Below, piece by piece: positions 1 through 5,592 of a stretch of DNA of 7,334 nucleotides. The position numbers and the translations under genes are program-made. The stretch spans positions 1-7,334 of the forward strand of contig JAGVDT010000046.1 in the NCBI GenBank assembly GCA_020058565.1, written 5' to 3'. A model generated the notes under the pieces. It was not told the DNA's origin. It saw only the letters and a list, made by a program, of their open reading frames with translations, and ran no database searches. Within the stretch, counting starts at the first letter, position 1; the number at the start of each line of letters is the position of its first letter. The DNA is from Minisyncoccota bacterium (GTDB lineage: Bacteria; Patescibacteriota; Minisyncoccia; Phycocordibacterales; UBA2100).

Positions 1-1
1 C

Positions 2-43
2 TGCGAGCAAACAGTTACTGATCCAGAAATGCAAATGATATAG
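2..43 (+). CDS. Possible C-terminal tail of an upstream gene (partial)
   Basis: The frame beginning at base 2 is open from the window edge to a TAG at 41-43 and would give the last 13 residues (CEQTVTDPEMQMI) of a rightward gene. The other two rightward frames close within the first 36 bases. The hairpin at 85-117 has its best T-rich tail on this strand, which fits termination of such a gene. Thirteen codons are too few to prove coding, and no function can be given. Confidence 0.25.
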   Translation, partial: CEQTVTDPEMQMI

Positions 44-84
44 CAGTTCTATAGCGGGAGATCGATTAATATTTTGGCGTAAAC

Positions 85-117
85 AGAGAGCGATCCCTTA
101 CGTGGATCGCTCTTTCT
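85..117. terminator. Bidirectional-type intrinsic terminator
   Basis: AGAGCGATCC (87-96) pairs perfectly with GGATCGCTCT (104-113) around a 7-base loop, and the stem can extend by weaker pairs to 85/115. Read rightwards it is followed by TTCTTATT, a fair U-tract. Read leftwards it begins just beyond the stop codon of the acetyltransferase gene and is followed only by CTGTTT. It probably ends that gene and also whatever rightward gene lies left of the window. Confidence 0.7.
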
Positions 118-731
118 TATTGCTTGATCATTGTGACAGTCGTTGCATCGGAGAGAGATTCATCAATTTTGTAGCCGAGTTTTTCGGAAAGGGCGACACT
201 CGCTGGGTTGGAACGAGAATTAAATGTCCAGAGTTTTGCATTTGGAAAATATTTCATATAAATGTCGGTCGCTGATTTGACGAAGTCTGTCATGACCCCG
301 GTGCCGCGAAATGGCGGGTAAGATCGAAAAGCTATCGTGTGCCAGTCGCCACCGGATTCTTTGTATTCGTCTTTTCTTTCTTCATCCGAAAGATGCTTCA
401 TGGATTTGCGGCCAAGCTCTTTTGGACCAAACCATACGAATGCTGCGAGTGCGCCGCTTGATCGGTGTACTAGGGCAAAAGGTGTGCGGCCTTTTGAGTA
501 CCAGTCTTCGTAGGACCCTTTGCCGAAACGCTCTAGGTCGGAGGTGTTTTCCTGCAGGGCTTCGTCGCCTTGGTTGAGAGAAAGCATCTTGAGTTTGGTG
601 GCCATGCCGTTGTCCAGACCGAGATATATGTCGAAATCTTCACCGCGATTCGTGGCAGTACCAATCAGGACCGCGGTATGAAGGAGGAGAGGTACTTTCT
701 CCGGTAAGGCCTCCTTAAGGATGATCTCCAT
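117..731 (-). CDS. GNAT-family N-acetyltransferase
   Basis: A 204-residue cytoplasmic protein whose C-terminal half has the GNAT fold signature. A beta strand and acetyl-CoA pyrophosphate-binding loop lie at about 130-146 (HTIAFRSYPPFRGTGV, with the R/Q-x-x-G-x-G/A-type element at R142-G143-T144-G145). A second conserved segment at 171-190 (Asn-rich turn, then ALSEKLGYK) is the usual motif B end. Such enzymes move an acetyl group from acetyl-CoA to an amine; the substrate cannot be read from the sequence. The first 90 or so residues are not typical of the family core and may form the acceptor side. The ATG at 731 is preceded by AGGTGA at a spacing of 6 bases, a usable Shine-Dalgarno sequence, so this start is preferred. 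The gene is transcribed alone, away from the small gene at 1011, and ends at the hairpin at 85-117. Confidence 0.85.
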   Translation of the reverse strand: MEIILKEALPEKVPLLLHTAVLIGTATNRGEDFDIYLGLDNGMATKLKMLSLNQGDEALQENTSDLERFGKGSYEDWYSKGRTPFALVHRSSGALAAFVWFGPKELGRKSMKHLSDEERKDEYKESGGDWHTIAFRSYPPFRGTGVMTDFVKSATDIYMKYFPNAKLWTFNSRSNPASVALSEKLGYKIDESLSDATTVTMIKQ

Positions 732-752
732 ACCCGTTCACCTATGCTGCCA

Positions 753-780
753 TAATTATTGCTGAAGCGCGTCCGACCAA
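753..780 (-). promoter_or_regulatory. Weak candidate promoter of the acetyltransferase gene
   Basis: On the minus strand TTGGTC (780-775) and TAATTA (758-753) are separated by 16 bases, upstream of a leader carrying the AGGTGA Shine-Dalgarno sequence. Two ACCAAAA copies on the plus strand (776-782 and 793-799) are 17 bases apart, the first overlapping the -35 element, and could be an operator. The rest of the 732-1010 spacer shows only short palindromes (GGCATGCC at 863-870, CTCGC/GCGAG at 965-981) and no convincing gene. Confidence 0.25.
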
Positions 781-1010
781 AACGAGCTTGTTACCAAAAG
801 AAGTATTTTTTAGAGTGGTTTTGAAAGTCTTCGTGCAGAGGCGATGGCAGTATAGGTGTGCGGGCATGCCGTCACTATAGTCCCCGAGAGATGAATATAC
901 AATTGCGCCACGATTCAGGGCTTCTTCATATTGTTTTGTAGGGTGACTGTGGTACTCTTTGCTCCTCGCAATAACAGCGAGTATTTTGCACAGCTAAGTG
1001 AGGTATCTCC

Positions 1011-1190
1011 ATGACCATCAATACCGTGCAAGAGAAAAAGCGGGTGCGGCGTCCCGAGGATCCGGGATCTATCCAGACTGCGCAAGCCAGACATGCTGCT
1101 GAAAGCGGCAAGGGTGAGTCCGATACTCCCAAGCCCTCAGAGCGTCATGCGCATGTCGAAGCTCCGCCGACAGCAAAGCCGCGTAAGTAG
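1011..1190 (+). CDS. Small basic, proline-rich protein of 59 residues
   Basis: An open frame of 59 codons from ATG 1011 to TAG 1188-1190. The leader reads AAGTGAGG followed by 7 bases and ATG, a good Shine-Dalgarno sequence at normal spacing, which is the main argument that this is a real gene. The product is rich in K, R, E, P, A and S with almost no large hydrophobic residues after position 6. It begins MTINTVQEKKRVRRPEDPGS and ends APPTAKPRK, so it should be soluble, disordered and positively charged at both ends. No family is recognised. A nucleic-acid or ribosome contact would fit the composition but is only inference. It converges on the membrane-protein gene, 36 bases away. The antisense frame at 926-1132 has no comparable ribosome site. 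Confidence 0.6.
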   Translation: MTINTVQEKKRVRRPEDPGSIQTAQARHAAESGKGESDTPKPSERHAHVEAPPTAKPRK

Positions 1191-1201
1191 CAGCCAGCTT
1201 C

Positions 1202-1218
1202 GGAGACACTCCGTCTCC
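1202..1218. terminator. Small hairpin between convergent genes
   Basis: GGAGAC and GTCTCC form a 6-bp stem around ACTCC, in the 36-base gap between the convergent genes ending at 1190 and 1227. Neither strand has a T-tract after it, so it would be a weak or factor-assisted terminator at best. Confidence 0.35.
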
Positions 1219-1226
1219 TACCCAAC

Positions 1227-1925
1227 TCAGACGGCCGTGGAAATCCCGCGGTCGTTTTCTTTTGATTGATTTTTTTCAGTGAAAAGCTGCTCGATCATTT
1301 TGCTTCGTATGTGGAAATTGATCATGCAGATGTAGAGCGCGAAAGCGGCAAAGCCGAACTGAATGAGACCGGGTATCGCATATATCCATGGGTCGTCAAA
1401 TAGGTGCGGAAATACCAGTGCGGTGAGCCAGATGAAAATATTGAAAAGAAAAGCCGCGGGCAGCAAATATTTCATCTCGAAAAGATGCCTTTTTTCTACC
1501 TGCTCCAGAAAACGTTCTCCGCCCACTTGTTTGGAAAAACTCGGATACGAATCGCGCAGTATCCATAAATCGATGACATACAAGCCCATGACCAGCACGG
1601 AAAAGATTCCCCACCACATAAACCAAGTAGGCAAACTCAGTATGTTGGTATACGCGATCATCTGTACGAGCGCGCAAGCGAAATACGCAAACAGGTGTTC
1701 CATGCGCACGGGCCACCGAGCAAAGGTGAGTACGTGCAGTATGCTTTGCGTCCAAAATACAAAGAGGATCGTTAGGCCCGCCAATATGTAGGTAATGTAG
1801 CTGTACCATTCTGGATCGTTGAGAGCCGCAACCGCGTGCTGGGCTAAAAATACCAGCGCAATGCTTTCAATAACGGTGATGAGTACCAGTTCAATATTGA
1901 CGGCCACCTCATCAAGCTTCGTCAT
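1227..1925 (-). CDS. Six-helix integral membrane protein of unknown function
   Basis: A 232-residue hydrophobic protein with about six predicted membrane segments: near 11-28, 42-65, 78-96, 100-120, 143-163 and 171-194. A charged loop lies at about 124-141 (RDSYPSFSKQVGGERFLEQ region), and the C-terminal tail is polar and charged (TEKNQSKENDRG). Many Trp, Tyr and Phe residues sit at helix ends. No transporter or enzyme motif is recognised, so no function is proposed. The frame can be extended to a GTG at 1952, but ATG 1925 is preferred: it starts MTKLDE, and TACAAT lies exactly 6 bases upstream with TTGATT 18 bases before that, giving a leaderless transcript. The GTG has no ribosome site. The gene is divergent from the one at 2023, with only 97 bases between starts. 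Confidence 0.8.
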   Translation of the reverse strand: MTKLDEVAVNIELVLITVIESIALVFLAQHAVAALNDPEWYSYITYILAGLTILFVFWTQSILHVLTFARWPVRMEHLFAYFACALVQMIAYTNILSLPTWFMWWGIFSVLVMGLYVIDLWILRDSYPSFSKQVGGERFLEQVEKRHLFEMKYLLPAAFLFNIFIWLTALVFPHLFDDPWIYAIPGLIQFGFAAFALYICMINFHIRSKMIEQLFTEKNQSKENDRGISTAV

Positions 1926-1931
1926 TGGGGC

Positions 1932-1961
1932 ATTGTAAGCCCCGCAACGCACTTAAATCAA
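1932..1961 (-). promoter_or_regulatory. Promoter of the membrane-protein gene (leaderless type)
   Basis: On the minus strand TTGATT (1961-1956) and TACAAT (1937-1932) are 18 bases apart. Six bases then separate TACAAT from ATG 1925, so transcription would start at or within a base or two of the start codon. A GGGGC/GCCCC inverted repeat (1927-1931/1939-1943) straddles the -10 element. Confidence 0.5.
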
Positions 1962-2010
1962 CAAAGTCTAAAGAACTACTCGTGCTTGTAGGATTTTTAA
2001 CAGTAAGATA

Positions 2011-2016
2011 TATACT
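2011..2016 (+). promoter_or_regulatory. -10 element TATACT, leaderless type
   Basis: TATACT is followed by GCAGTA (6 bases) and then ATG 2023, with no Shine-Dalgarno sequence. The -35 region is poor; TTGTAG at 1986-1991 is the nearest candidate, with a 19-base spacer. The expected transcription start coincides with the start codon. Confidence 0.5.
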
Positions 2017-2022
2017 GCAGTA

Positions 2023-2685
2023 ATGAGGATCTTGTTAGCGGGGTTTGCGGGACTTGTGGCTGTGGCCGTTCTGTACCTTGCCTGGCTGGGATATGCGCCA
2101 GGGAAGGCCGCTCCACAAACTACTGAGGAGCCTACGATCACTGCTGCTACATACGCGACCACCACCGATGTCTACACCGTTAGTTTGAAATATCCAGTAT
2201 TTGGGCTGGAGGCTGCCGACAAACACGTAAAGTCGATAGTCGACGAAGCGCTTACGAATTTCACTACTGTACCGCCCAACCCAACTCCAATAACAGCCGG
2301 AAACGAAATGCTTGGGGAATTCGACCACGAATACGTAGGGCCAGACTATCTCAGCGCCAAAATGCAGATTTACGAGTTTACCGGCGGCGCGCATGGGGGC
2401 ACCGTGGCATATGGCCTGAATTTTCACCGCGACGGCACTGAGGTCACCCTCGACGAAGCGCTTTCGCTCATCGGTAAAAATTTGCAACAGGTCTCCGAGG
2501 AAGCTACTGAGCAGCTTATCGAACATTTTGGTATGGTGCAGTTTCCAGACGGTGCAGCGCCTACGGCCGAAAATTATTCGACATTTTTGATCAATGACAA
2601 AAACGTCACCTTCATATTTCAGCAGTATCAGGTCCAAGCGTACGCTGCCGGTATGCCGGAAATATCGTTCGCCCGTGTAAAATAG
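2023..2685 (+). CDS. RsiV-like membrane-anchored protein (DUF4163/DUF3298)
   Basis: A 220-residue protein with one N-terminal membrane segment (about 4-26) and an Ala/Thr/Pro linker to about 45. The extracytoplasmic part follows: a DUF4163 (PdaC-type) region at about 50-130 containing the family hallmark TGGAHG (120-125), and a DUF3298 region at about 135-218 containing FLINDKNVTFIFQQYQV and YAAGMPEI. This pair of domains forms the extracytoplasmic part of RsiV, the Bacillus anti-sigma factor that binds lysozyme, and of many secreted or lipid-anchored proteins. Here there is no cytoplasmic anti-sigma domain before the helix, only three residues, so an RsiV regulatory role is not supported; cell-surface glycan binding or modification is the likelier theme. 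It heads a rightward run with the genes at 2830 and 3162. ATG 2023 is chosen because TATACT lies 6 bases before it and the signal-anchor begins at once. Confidence 0.85.
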   Translation: MRILLAGFAGLVAVAVLYLAWLGYAPGKAAPQTTEEPTITAATYATTTDVYTVSLKYPVFGLEAADKHVKSIVDEALTNFTTVPPNPTPITAGNEMLGEFDHEYVGPDYLSAKMQIYEFTGGAHGGTVAYGLNFHRDGTEVTLDEALSLIGKNLQQVSEEATEQLIEHFGMVQFPDGAAPTAENYSTFLINDKNVTFIFQQYQVQAYAAGMPEISFARVK

Positions 2686-2760
2686 TCGTATGATGCCCGG
2701 CAGAACATCTGGCATAGCCTTGGTTGCAGAATAAACTACCTAAGCTTGAAAATTGACTAT

Positions 2761-2823
2761 ATGAAAATAAAGACACTTTCGACCGGAATTAACAGCGGCA
2801 GCAACAATGCCAAATTGTGCTAA
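2761..2823 (+). CDS. Possible 20-residue upstream reading frame
   Basis: ATG 2761 opens a 20-codon frame (MKIKTLSTGINSGSNNAKLC) closed by TAA at 2821-2823. It is in the same frame as the gene at 2830 and separated from it only by the stop and two further codons. It could be a leader peptide, or the former N-terminus of the downstream gene cut off by one stop. There is no Shine-Dalgarno sequence. The remainder of the 2686-2829 gap shows nothing else clear apart from a weak ATGCC/GGCAT stem (2693-2715). Confidence 0.2.
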   Translation: MKIKTLSTGINSGSNNAKLC

Positions 2824-2829
2824 CCGGGT

Positions 2830-3132
2830 ATGGAACCACCCTTCGATTACGCTCAGGACAAGCCATTTGATTTTGACCAGGGCCCGGAAAAGACGTTTGT
2901 AGACAAAGCGCACATGCGCATCATCAACGGGCTTCTCAACATCACTATGCAATCCGGACAAAAACTTTACACCTACGTATTACCACTCCCTCTCGCCAAA
3001 CAAATCTCACGCGCCATAGGTCAGCAGATCGAGGAGATTGAGAAGAAAAACGGCGTGACAATAGAGGGAAGACTTCCCAATGAACCGATGCTCAGCCCGA
3101 TAAATCCAGCGGACCCGAAGGAACCAAAATAG
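2830..3132 (+). CDS. Hypothetical protein with repeat-derived N-terminus
   Basis: A 100-residue soluble protein. Residues about 5-12 (FDYAQDKP) are the direct translation of a dispersed palindromic repeat, and residues 13-22 look like further low-complexity spill-over. The conserved-looking core is about 27-76: HMRIINGLLNITMQSGQK, a short strand ending YVLPLPLAKQIS, and an amphipathic helix RAIGQQIEEIEKKNG. The tail is Pro-rich and charged. The strand-then-helix ending recalls DUF3467-type proteins, but the match is too loose to name. There is no Shine-Dalgarno sequence and no close -10 before ATG 2830, so the start is uncertain and internal initiation (e.g. Met34, ATG 2929) is possible. It sits 144 bases after the RsiV-like gene and 29 bases before the next gene, all in the same direction. 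Confidence 0.6.
   Translation: MEPPFDYAQDKPFDFDQGPEKTFVDKAHMRIINGLLNITMQSGQKLYTYVLPLPLAKQISRAIGQQIEEIEKKNGVTIEGRLPNEPMLSPINPADPKEPK
2841..2857 (+). repeat. Dispersed palindromic repeat, copy 1 (inside a gene)
   Basis: CTTCGATTACGCTCAGG shares the core CTTCGAyTnCGCTCAGG with the copy at 7199-7215 and, when an insertion is removed, with 7094-7130. It is followed by ACAAGCC, the longer form I associate with abundant repeats in Patescibacteria and some Chloroflexi assemblies. It is translated as FDYAQDK. Confidence 0.7.
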
Positions 3133-3149
3133 TTATTAATTAATTATCT

Positions 3150-3155
3150 AATAAT
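3150..3155 (+). promoter_or_regulatory. -10 element AATAAT, leaderless type
   Basis: AATAAT is followed by 6 bases (TTTTAT) and ATG 3162. The 29-base gap after the previous stop is almost pure A+T and has no Shine-Dalgarno sequence. Because AT-rich DNA yields such hexamers easily, and no -35 is seen, this is the weakest of the set. Confidence 0.35.
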
Positions 3156-3161
3156 TTTTAT

Positions 3162-3698
3162 ATGCCAGAAGAAACAAATCAGGCAAACGCACAGGGAGGT
3201 TCGAATAAATGGGTCTACATACTAATCGGAATCGTGGCGGTGCTGGTGGTGCTTGGATTATTCGCTCAAATGAGCGGATACATGATGATGCGTGCAGCGG
3301 GAGTAAATGTGGTGCCGAATATGGACGGCTCCGCTACCTACACTGCCACAGATGGGGAGGGCGGCAGCGTTACGGTAGGCGGCAACTCAATGCCGGAAAA
3401 TTGGCCGTCTGACGCGCCGGCGAATTTTGCAGGCGCACAGATTCAGTATTCAGGCACTTCGAATCCTCAAACCGGTAGTGCCGGAGCGGCGGTCGTATAT
3501 ACCGCACAGGCCAGCGCTAGTGCGATCGTCGAGCACTACAAACAGGCTTTTGCGGCACAAGGTTGGACAATAGAAAATACCGCCAACATGGGCGCCGCGT
3601 CGGTCATGAGCGCTAAAAAAGACGAGCGCACTTTTGGCGTTTCGATCGTAGACGCCGGGGACGGCAGCGTGCAGGTAAGTGTCGGTACCGATCTGTAG
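3162..3698 (+). CDS. Membrane-anchored hypothetical protein
   Basis: A 178-residue protein with a short polar cytoplasmic N-terminus (1-16), one membrane helix (about 17-36, VYILIGIVAVLVVLGLF), and an extracytoplasmic part. The latter has a Gly/Thr-rich beta-prone stretch (55-76), the motif MPENWPSDAP (77-86), and a compact alpha/beta C-terminal domain (about 108-178: VVYTAQASASAIVEHYKQAF, AQGWTIE, then MSAKKDERTFGVSI and a final strand). The MPxxWPxDxP motif followed by a helix and GW is seen in secreted proteins of several phyla, but I cannot name the family. It is the last gene of the rightward run and ends 9 bases before a long terminator stem. Both it and the RsiV-like protein are single-pass surface proteins, so a shared envelope role is a reasonable inference. 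Confidence 0.8.
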   Translation: MPEETNQANAQGGSNKWVYILIGIVAVLVVLGLFAQMSGYMMMRAAGVNVVPNMDGSATYTATDGEGGSVTVGGNSMPENWPSDAPANFAGAQIQYSGTSNPQTGSAGAAVVYTAQASASAIVEHYKQAFAAQGWTIENTANMGAASVMSAKKDERTFGVSIVDAGDGSVQVSVGTDL

Positions 3699-3707
3699 CT
3701 CGAACGA

Positions 3708-3747
3708 ATAACAAGTCAGAGTTGTTACGACAACTCTGACTTGTTAT
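3708..3747. terminator. Bidirectional terminator, 17-bp perfect stem
   Basis: Bases 3708-3724 pair without mismatch with 3731-3747 around the 6-base loop TTACGA. The stem ends are A/T-rich (ATAACAAG / CTTGTTAT), so each strand ends in a short T-rich run. It lies between convergent genes, 9 bases after the stop at 3698 and 17 bases beyond the stop at 3765, and so serves both. Confidence 0.85.
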
Positions 3748-3764
3748 GTAATCGAGGGCGCGCT

Positions 3765-4463
3765 TTAGCGTAGGGCGATCACCGAGCCGTCCTTTCCTTC
3801 TTCTTGCTCGACCCGGTTGAGATAGAGCAGCGGGCTCGTGGCGGCAACAAATGCGACCTTGATCACAAGGCCGGTCATAATGATGTCCGCTATATTTTCT
3901 GGTAGTACGACCCCCCAAAACGCGATACTGAAAAAGATAATACTGTCGATAATTTGGGAGATGAGGTTCGAAATATTTGCGCGCAGCCAAAGTCGCGCTC
4001 CGCGCAGCCTTCTTTTGAGGTAGGTATAGATAAACACATTGAGGTTCTGACTCAGTACGTATGCGATCAGGCTGGCGGCCGTCACCTGCGAGAAAGGAGC
4101 ATAAGCGATTTGGAGAGCGTTGTTGAGCGCGGAAGTTTCGGGCGAACCAGTCATTGCGACGGTCAACTGGACAAGAATGAAAAAGAAGGCGACACCCACG
4201 ACGCCGATCCAGATCGAATAAAAACCTTCGCGTTTGCCGAACCGCTCGACGATGAAATATGTGGCGAGAAACACCGATGCATAAAAGATATTGCCGGTGT
4301 TCGTACTGTGTCCAAAATACTCAACGATCTTGCCTCCGGTGTTGGCTATTAGTATCAAAAGCACGACGATAACCCCGTACAGTCTTTCTCGGGCGAATCG
4401 CCAGGCCAAAACGACAACGAGCGCACAAAAGAGAGCCTCTACTCCGAGAAGCAACTCGTTCAT
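3765..4463 (-). CDS. Queuosine precursor transporter (VUT/YhhQ family)
   Basis: A 232-residue integral membrane protein with about seven hydrophobic segments. The family signature is clear at 163-182: NISNLISQIIDSIIFFSIAF, with the S-Q-x-x-D core at S169-Q170-D173. A second characteristic stretch lies at about 56-79 (NIFYASVFLATYFIVERFGKREG). The length is close to that of E. coli YhhQ. The family imports queuosine precursors such as preQ0 or preQ1, used for wobble-base modification of GUN-anticodon tRNAs by tRNA-guanine transglycosylase. No other queuosine gene lies in the window, so salvage rather than synthesis is the likely context. The start at 4463 is supported by TATACT 6 bases upstream. 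I find no preQ1 riboswitch, and the leaderless arrangement leaves no room for one in the mRNA. The C-terminus is charged and cytoplasmic-looking. Confidence 0.88.
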   Translation of the reverse strand: MNELLLGVEALFCALVVVLAWRFARERLYGVIVVLLILIANTGGKIVEYFGHSTNTGNIFYASVFLATYFIVERFGKREGFYSIWIGVVGVAFFFILVQLTVAMTGSPETSALNNALQIAYAPFSQVTAASLIAYVLSQNLNVFIYTYLKRRLRGARLWLRANISNLISQIIDSIIFFSIAFWGVVLPENIADIIMTGLVIKVAFVAATSPLLYLNRVEQEEGKDGSVIALR

Positions 4464-4469
4464 GCGCTA

Positions 4470-4475
4470 AGTATA
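4470..4475 (-). promoter_or_regulatory. -10 element TATACT, leaderless type
   Basis: On the minus strand TATACT is followed by TAGCGC and then ATG 4463, the same hexamer and spacing as before the gene at 2023. There is no Shine-Dalgarno sequence. A run of T (complement of 4491-4497) lies where a -35 would be expected, without a good consensus. Confidence 0.5.
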
Positions 4476-4561
4476 CATCCTCGAACGCTCAAAAAAACCA
4501 CCGGGGTAAAATCTGCCGAAAAGCGGATTTTTGTTGTAAAACGCGAGTCTGTATTTACATA

Positions 4562-4596
4562 GCCTATACTAGGCATATCCCACTAACCCTAGGAGG
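4562..4596 (+). promoter_or_regulatory. Promoter, possible operator and strong RBS of the orphan gene
   Basis: TATACT (4565-4570) lies inside the inverted repeat GCCTA-TAC-TAGGC (4562-4574), so a dimeric protein bound there would cover the -10 element. With a start near 4577 the leader is about 25 bases and carries AGGAGG (4591-4596), 5 bases before ATG 4602, the best Shine-Dalgarno sequence in the window. No good -35 is visible. Confidence 0.4.
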
Positions 4597-4601
4597 GTAA
4601 G

Positions 4602-5246
4602 ATGACTGGGATTGTTGTCGCCCTCGGGCGAACTACCAAAAAGTTCGTTGAAACAGAAGCAAAGGATCACGACGTTACGCCGTATGTTGGCGTTACGGAG
4701 CGTGGTGTGCTTGGTGCCGGCTACCGGTATTTGTCAGGCAGTCAAGAATTGGGATATGTGTGGGCAAACAGTCCTGCGCTTCTCGTGCGTTCCTGGCGTG
4801 CCATGAAGCTCCTGGAAGAAGTGCCGCGTGTTTACACGCACCAGACGATTTGTGCTTGCTGGTTTGTAGCAGGTATAAAAATCCATAGCCATGAAGAGCA
4901 ATACCTGAGACATCTAGGTGAGAAGTTTGGGAGTCGCGAAACTGTAGATATAGCGCGTGCGAGAATTCTCGCGACTCTGCCGCTAGAGCACGAACTCCAA
5001 GCAATGCTAGAAATAATCGAAAAAAATGGCATTCGCATCGACACCGATGAGGTGCGGCATGTCTTTGCGAGAATCAGTCCCCCGATGGACACTGCACTCA
5101 AGAGCATTCATCGGCAGGCTGAAATGCGTCTGGCAGAAGGAATACGAAACAGAAATACTGCGGCCGTACAGCAGGCAAAGCAAAAGAGATCTGTGATTTC
5201 TCCGCACCCGCTACGACGAGAATTTTGGGAAAGATTGTTCGAATAA
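4602..5246 (+). CDS. Orphan soluble protein, 214 residues
   Basis: I do not recognise a family. The N-terminal 60 residues look alpha/beta (GIVVALGRTTKKF, then a Gly/Tyr-rich stretch GVLGAGYRYLSGSQELGYVW). The middle has a CAC motif at 84-86 in ICACWFVAG. From about 95 onwards the protein is mostly helical and highly charged (HEEQYLRHLGEKFGSRET, the ELQAMLEIIEKNG helix, and HRQAEMRLAEGIRNRNT), ending in a basic tail and EFWERLFE. There is no signal peptide or membrane segment, so it should be cytoplasmic. It is a single-gene unit: a strong Shine-Dalgarno sequence, its own -10 inside an inverted repeat, and a 12-bp terminator 28 bases after the stop. These complete signals make it very likely real. 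It is divergent from the queuosine-precursor transporter, with 138 bases between starts, but no functional link is evident. Confidence 0.8.
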   Translation: MTGIVVALGRTTKKFVETEAKDHDVTPYVGVTERGVLGAGYRYLSGSQELGYVWANSPALLVRSWRAMKLLEEVPRVYTHQTICACWFVAGIKIHSHEEQYLRHLGEKFGSRETVDIARARILATLPLEHELQAMLEIIEKNGIRIDTDEVRHVFARISPPMDTALKSIHRQAEMRLAEGIRNRNTAAVQQAKQKRSVISPHPLRREFWERLFE

Positions 5247-5273
5247 TTCAAATATTCGGGCAACCATTTGTTT

Positions 5274-5310
5274 ACCGCCGATCGCTGGCACGCGATCGGC
5301 GGTGTTTTTC
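5274..5310 (+). terminator. Strong intrinsic terminator
   Basis: ACCGCCGATCGC (5274-5285) and GCGATCGGCGGT (5292-5303) form a perfect 12-bp stem with the loop TGGCAC, followed by GTTTTTC. It ends the gene stopping at 5246. On the other strand there is no T-tract, so it is mainly rightward. Confidence 0.9.
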
Positions 5311-5348
5311 TGGGAATCGGTCAGACGTTCTCGTTTCGTCGTCGCGAT

Positions 5349-5588
5349 TTAAAGCAAATGCTTTCGTACAAACGCAAATCGTGATCCCTGCTTTAGGTAT
5401 TTTTCGAAGGCCAAGGCTTGGATCTTGTTGGGAAACGCACAAAACCATTTCAAAGTATAAGGTCGTTTGGAACTCGAATACTTTGCCTTCCCAGAGTTGT
5501 GTTCAACGAGACGTCTTTTCACGTCTTCCGTCGAGCCGACGTATAGACTTCGATCTTTCTGGCTCTCGAGGATGTATACAAAATACAT
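5349..5588 (-). CDS. Stand-alone GIY-YIG nuclease-like protein 1
   Basis: A 79-residue single-domain protein of the UPF0213/YhbQ-like GIY-YIG group. The first GIY-type strand is at 3-6 (FVYI) and the second at 16-19 (YVGS, in LYVGST). The conserved Arg is R25 or R26 (EDVKRRL), followed by EHN (29-31). The usual metal-binding Glu is E62 in ALAFEKYLK, and the C-terminus GSRFAFVRKHLL is typical. The domain cleaves or nicks DNA in homing endonucleases, UvrC and related enzymes; the cellular role of these minimal forms is unsettled. ATG 5588 is preceded by AGTAGGA at 5 bases, and that ribosome site lies in one arm of a repeat-derived hairpin (5593-5626). The rightward frame covering 5225-5857 is its antisense shadow. 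Confidence 0.85.
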   Translation of the reverse strand: MYFVYILESQKDRSLYVGSTEDVKRRLVEHNSGKAKYSSSKRPYTLKWFCAFPNKIQALAFEKYLKQGSRFAFVRKHLL

Positions 5589-5592
5589 ATAA

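Noticed and set aside
926..1132. Leftward frame of 68 codons
   Set aside because: There is no ribosome site and it is antisense to the better-supported small gene at 1011. Its end resembles translated GCTCCTCGCAAT-type repeat sequence, perhaps a degenerate copy, but too little matches to annotate a repeat.
2035..2715. Leftward open frame of 226 codons
   Set aside because: It is antisense to the RsiV-like gene, whose domains and promoter are clear; the leftward product has no recognisable features.
4464..4601. preQ1 riboswitch upstream of the queuosine-precursor transporter
   Set aside because: I looked for a preQ1-I type stem with a pairing A-rich tail on the minus strand and found none; the promoter call also leaves no leader.
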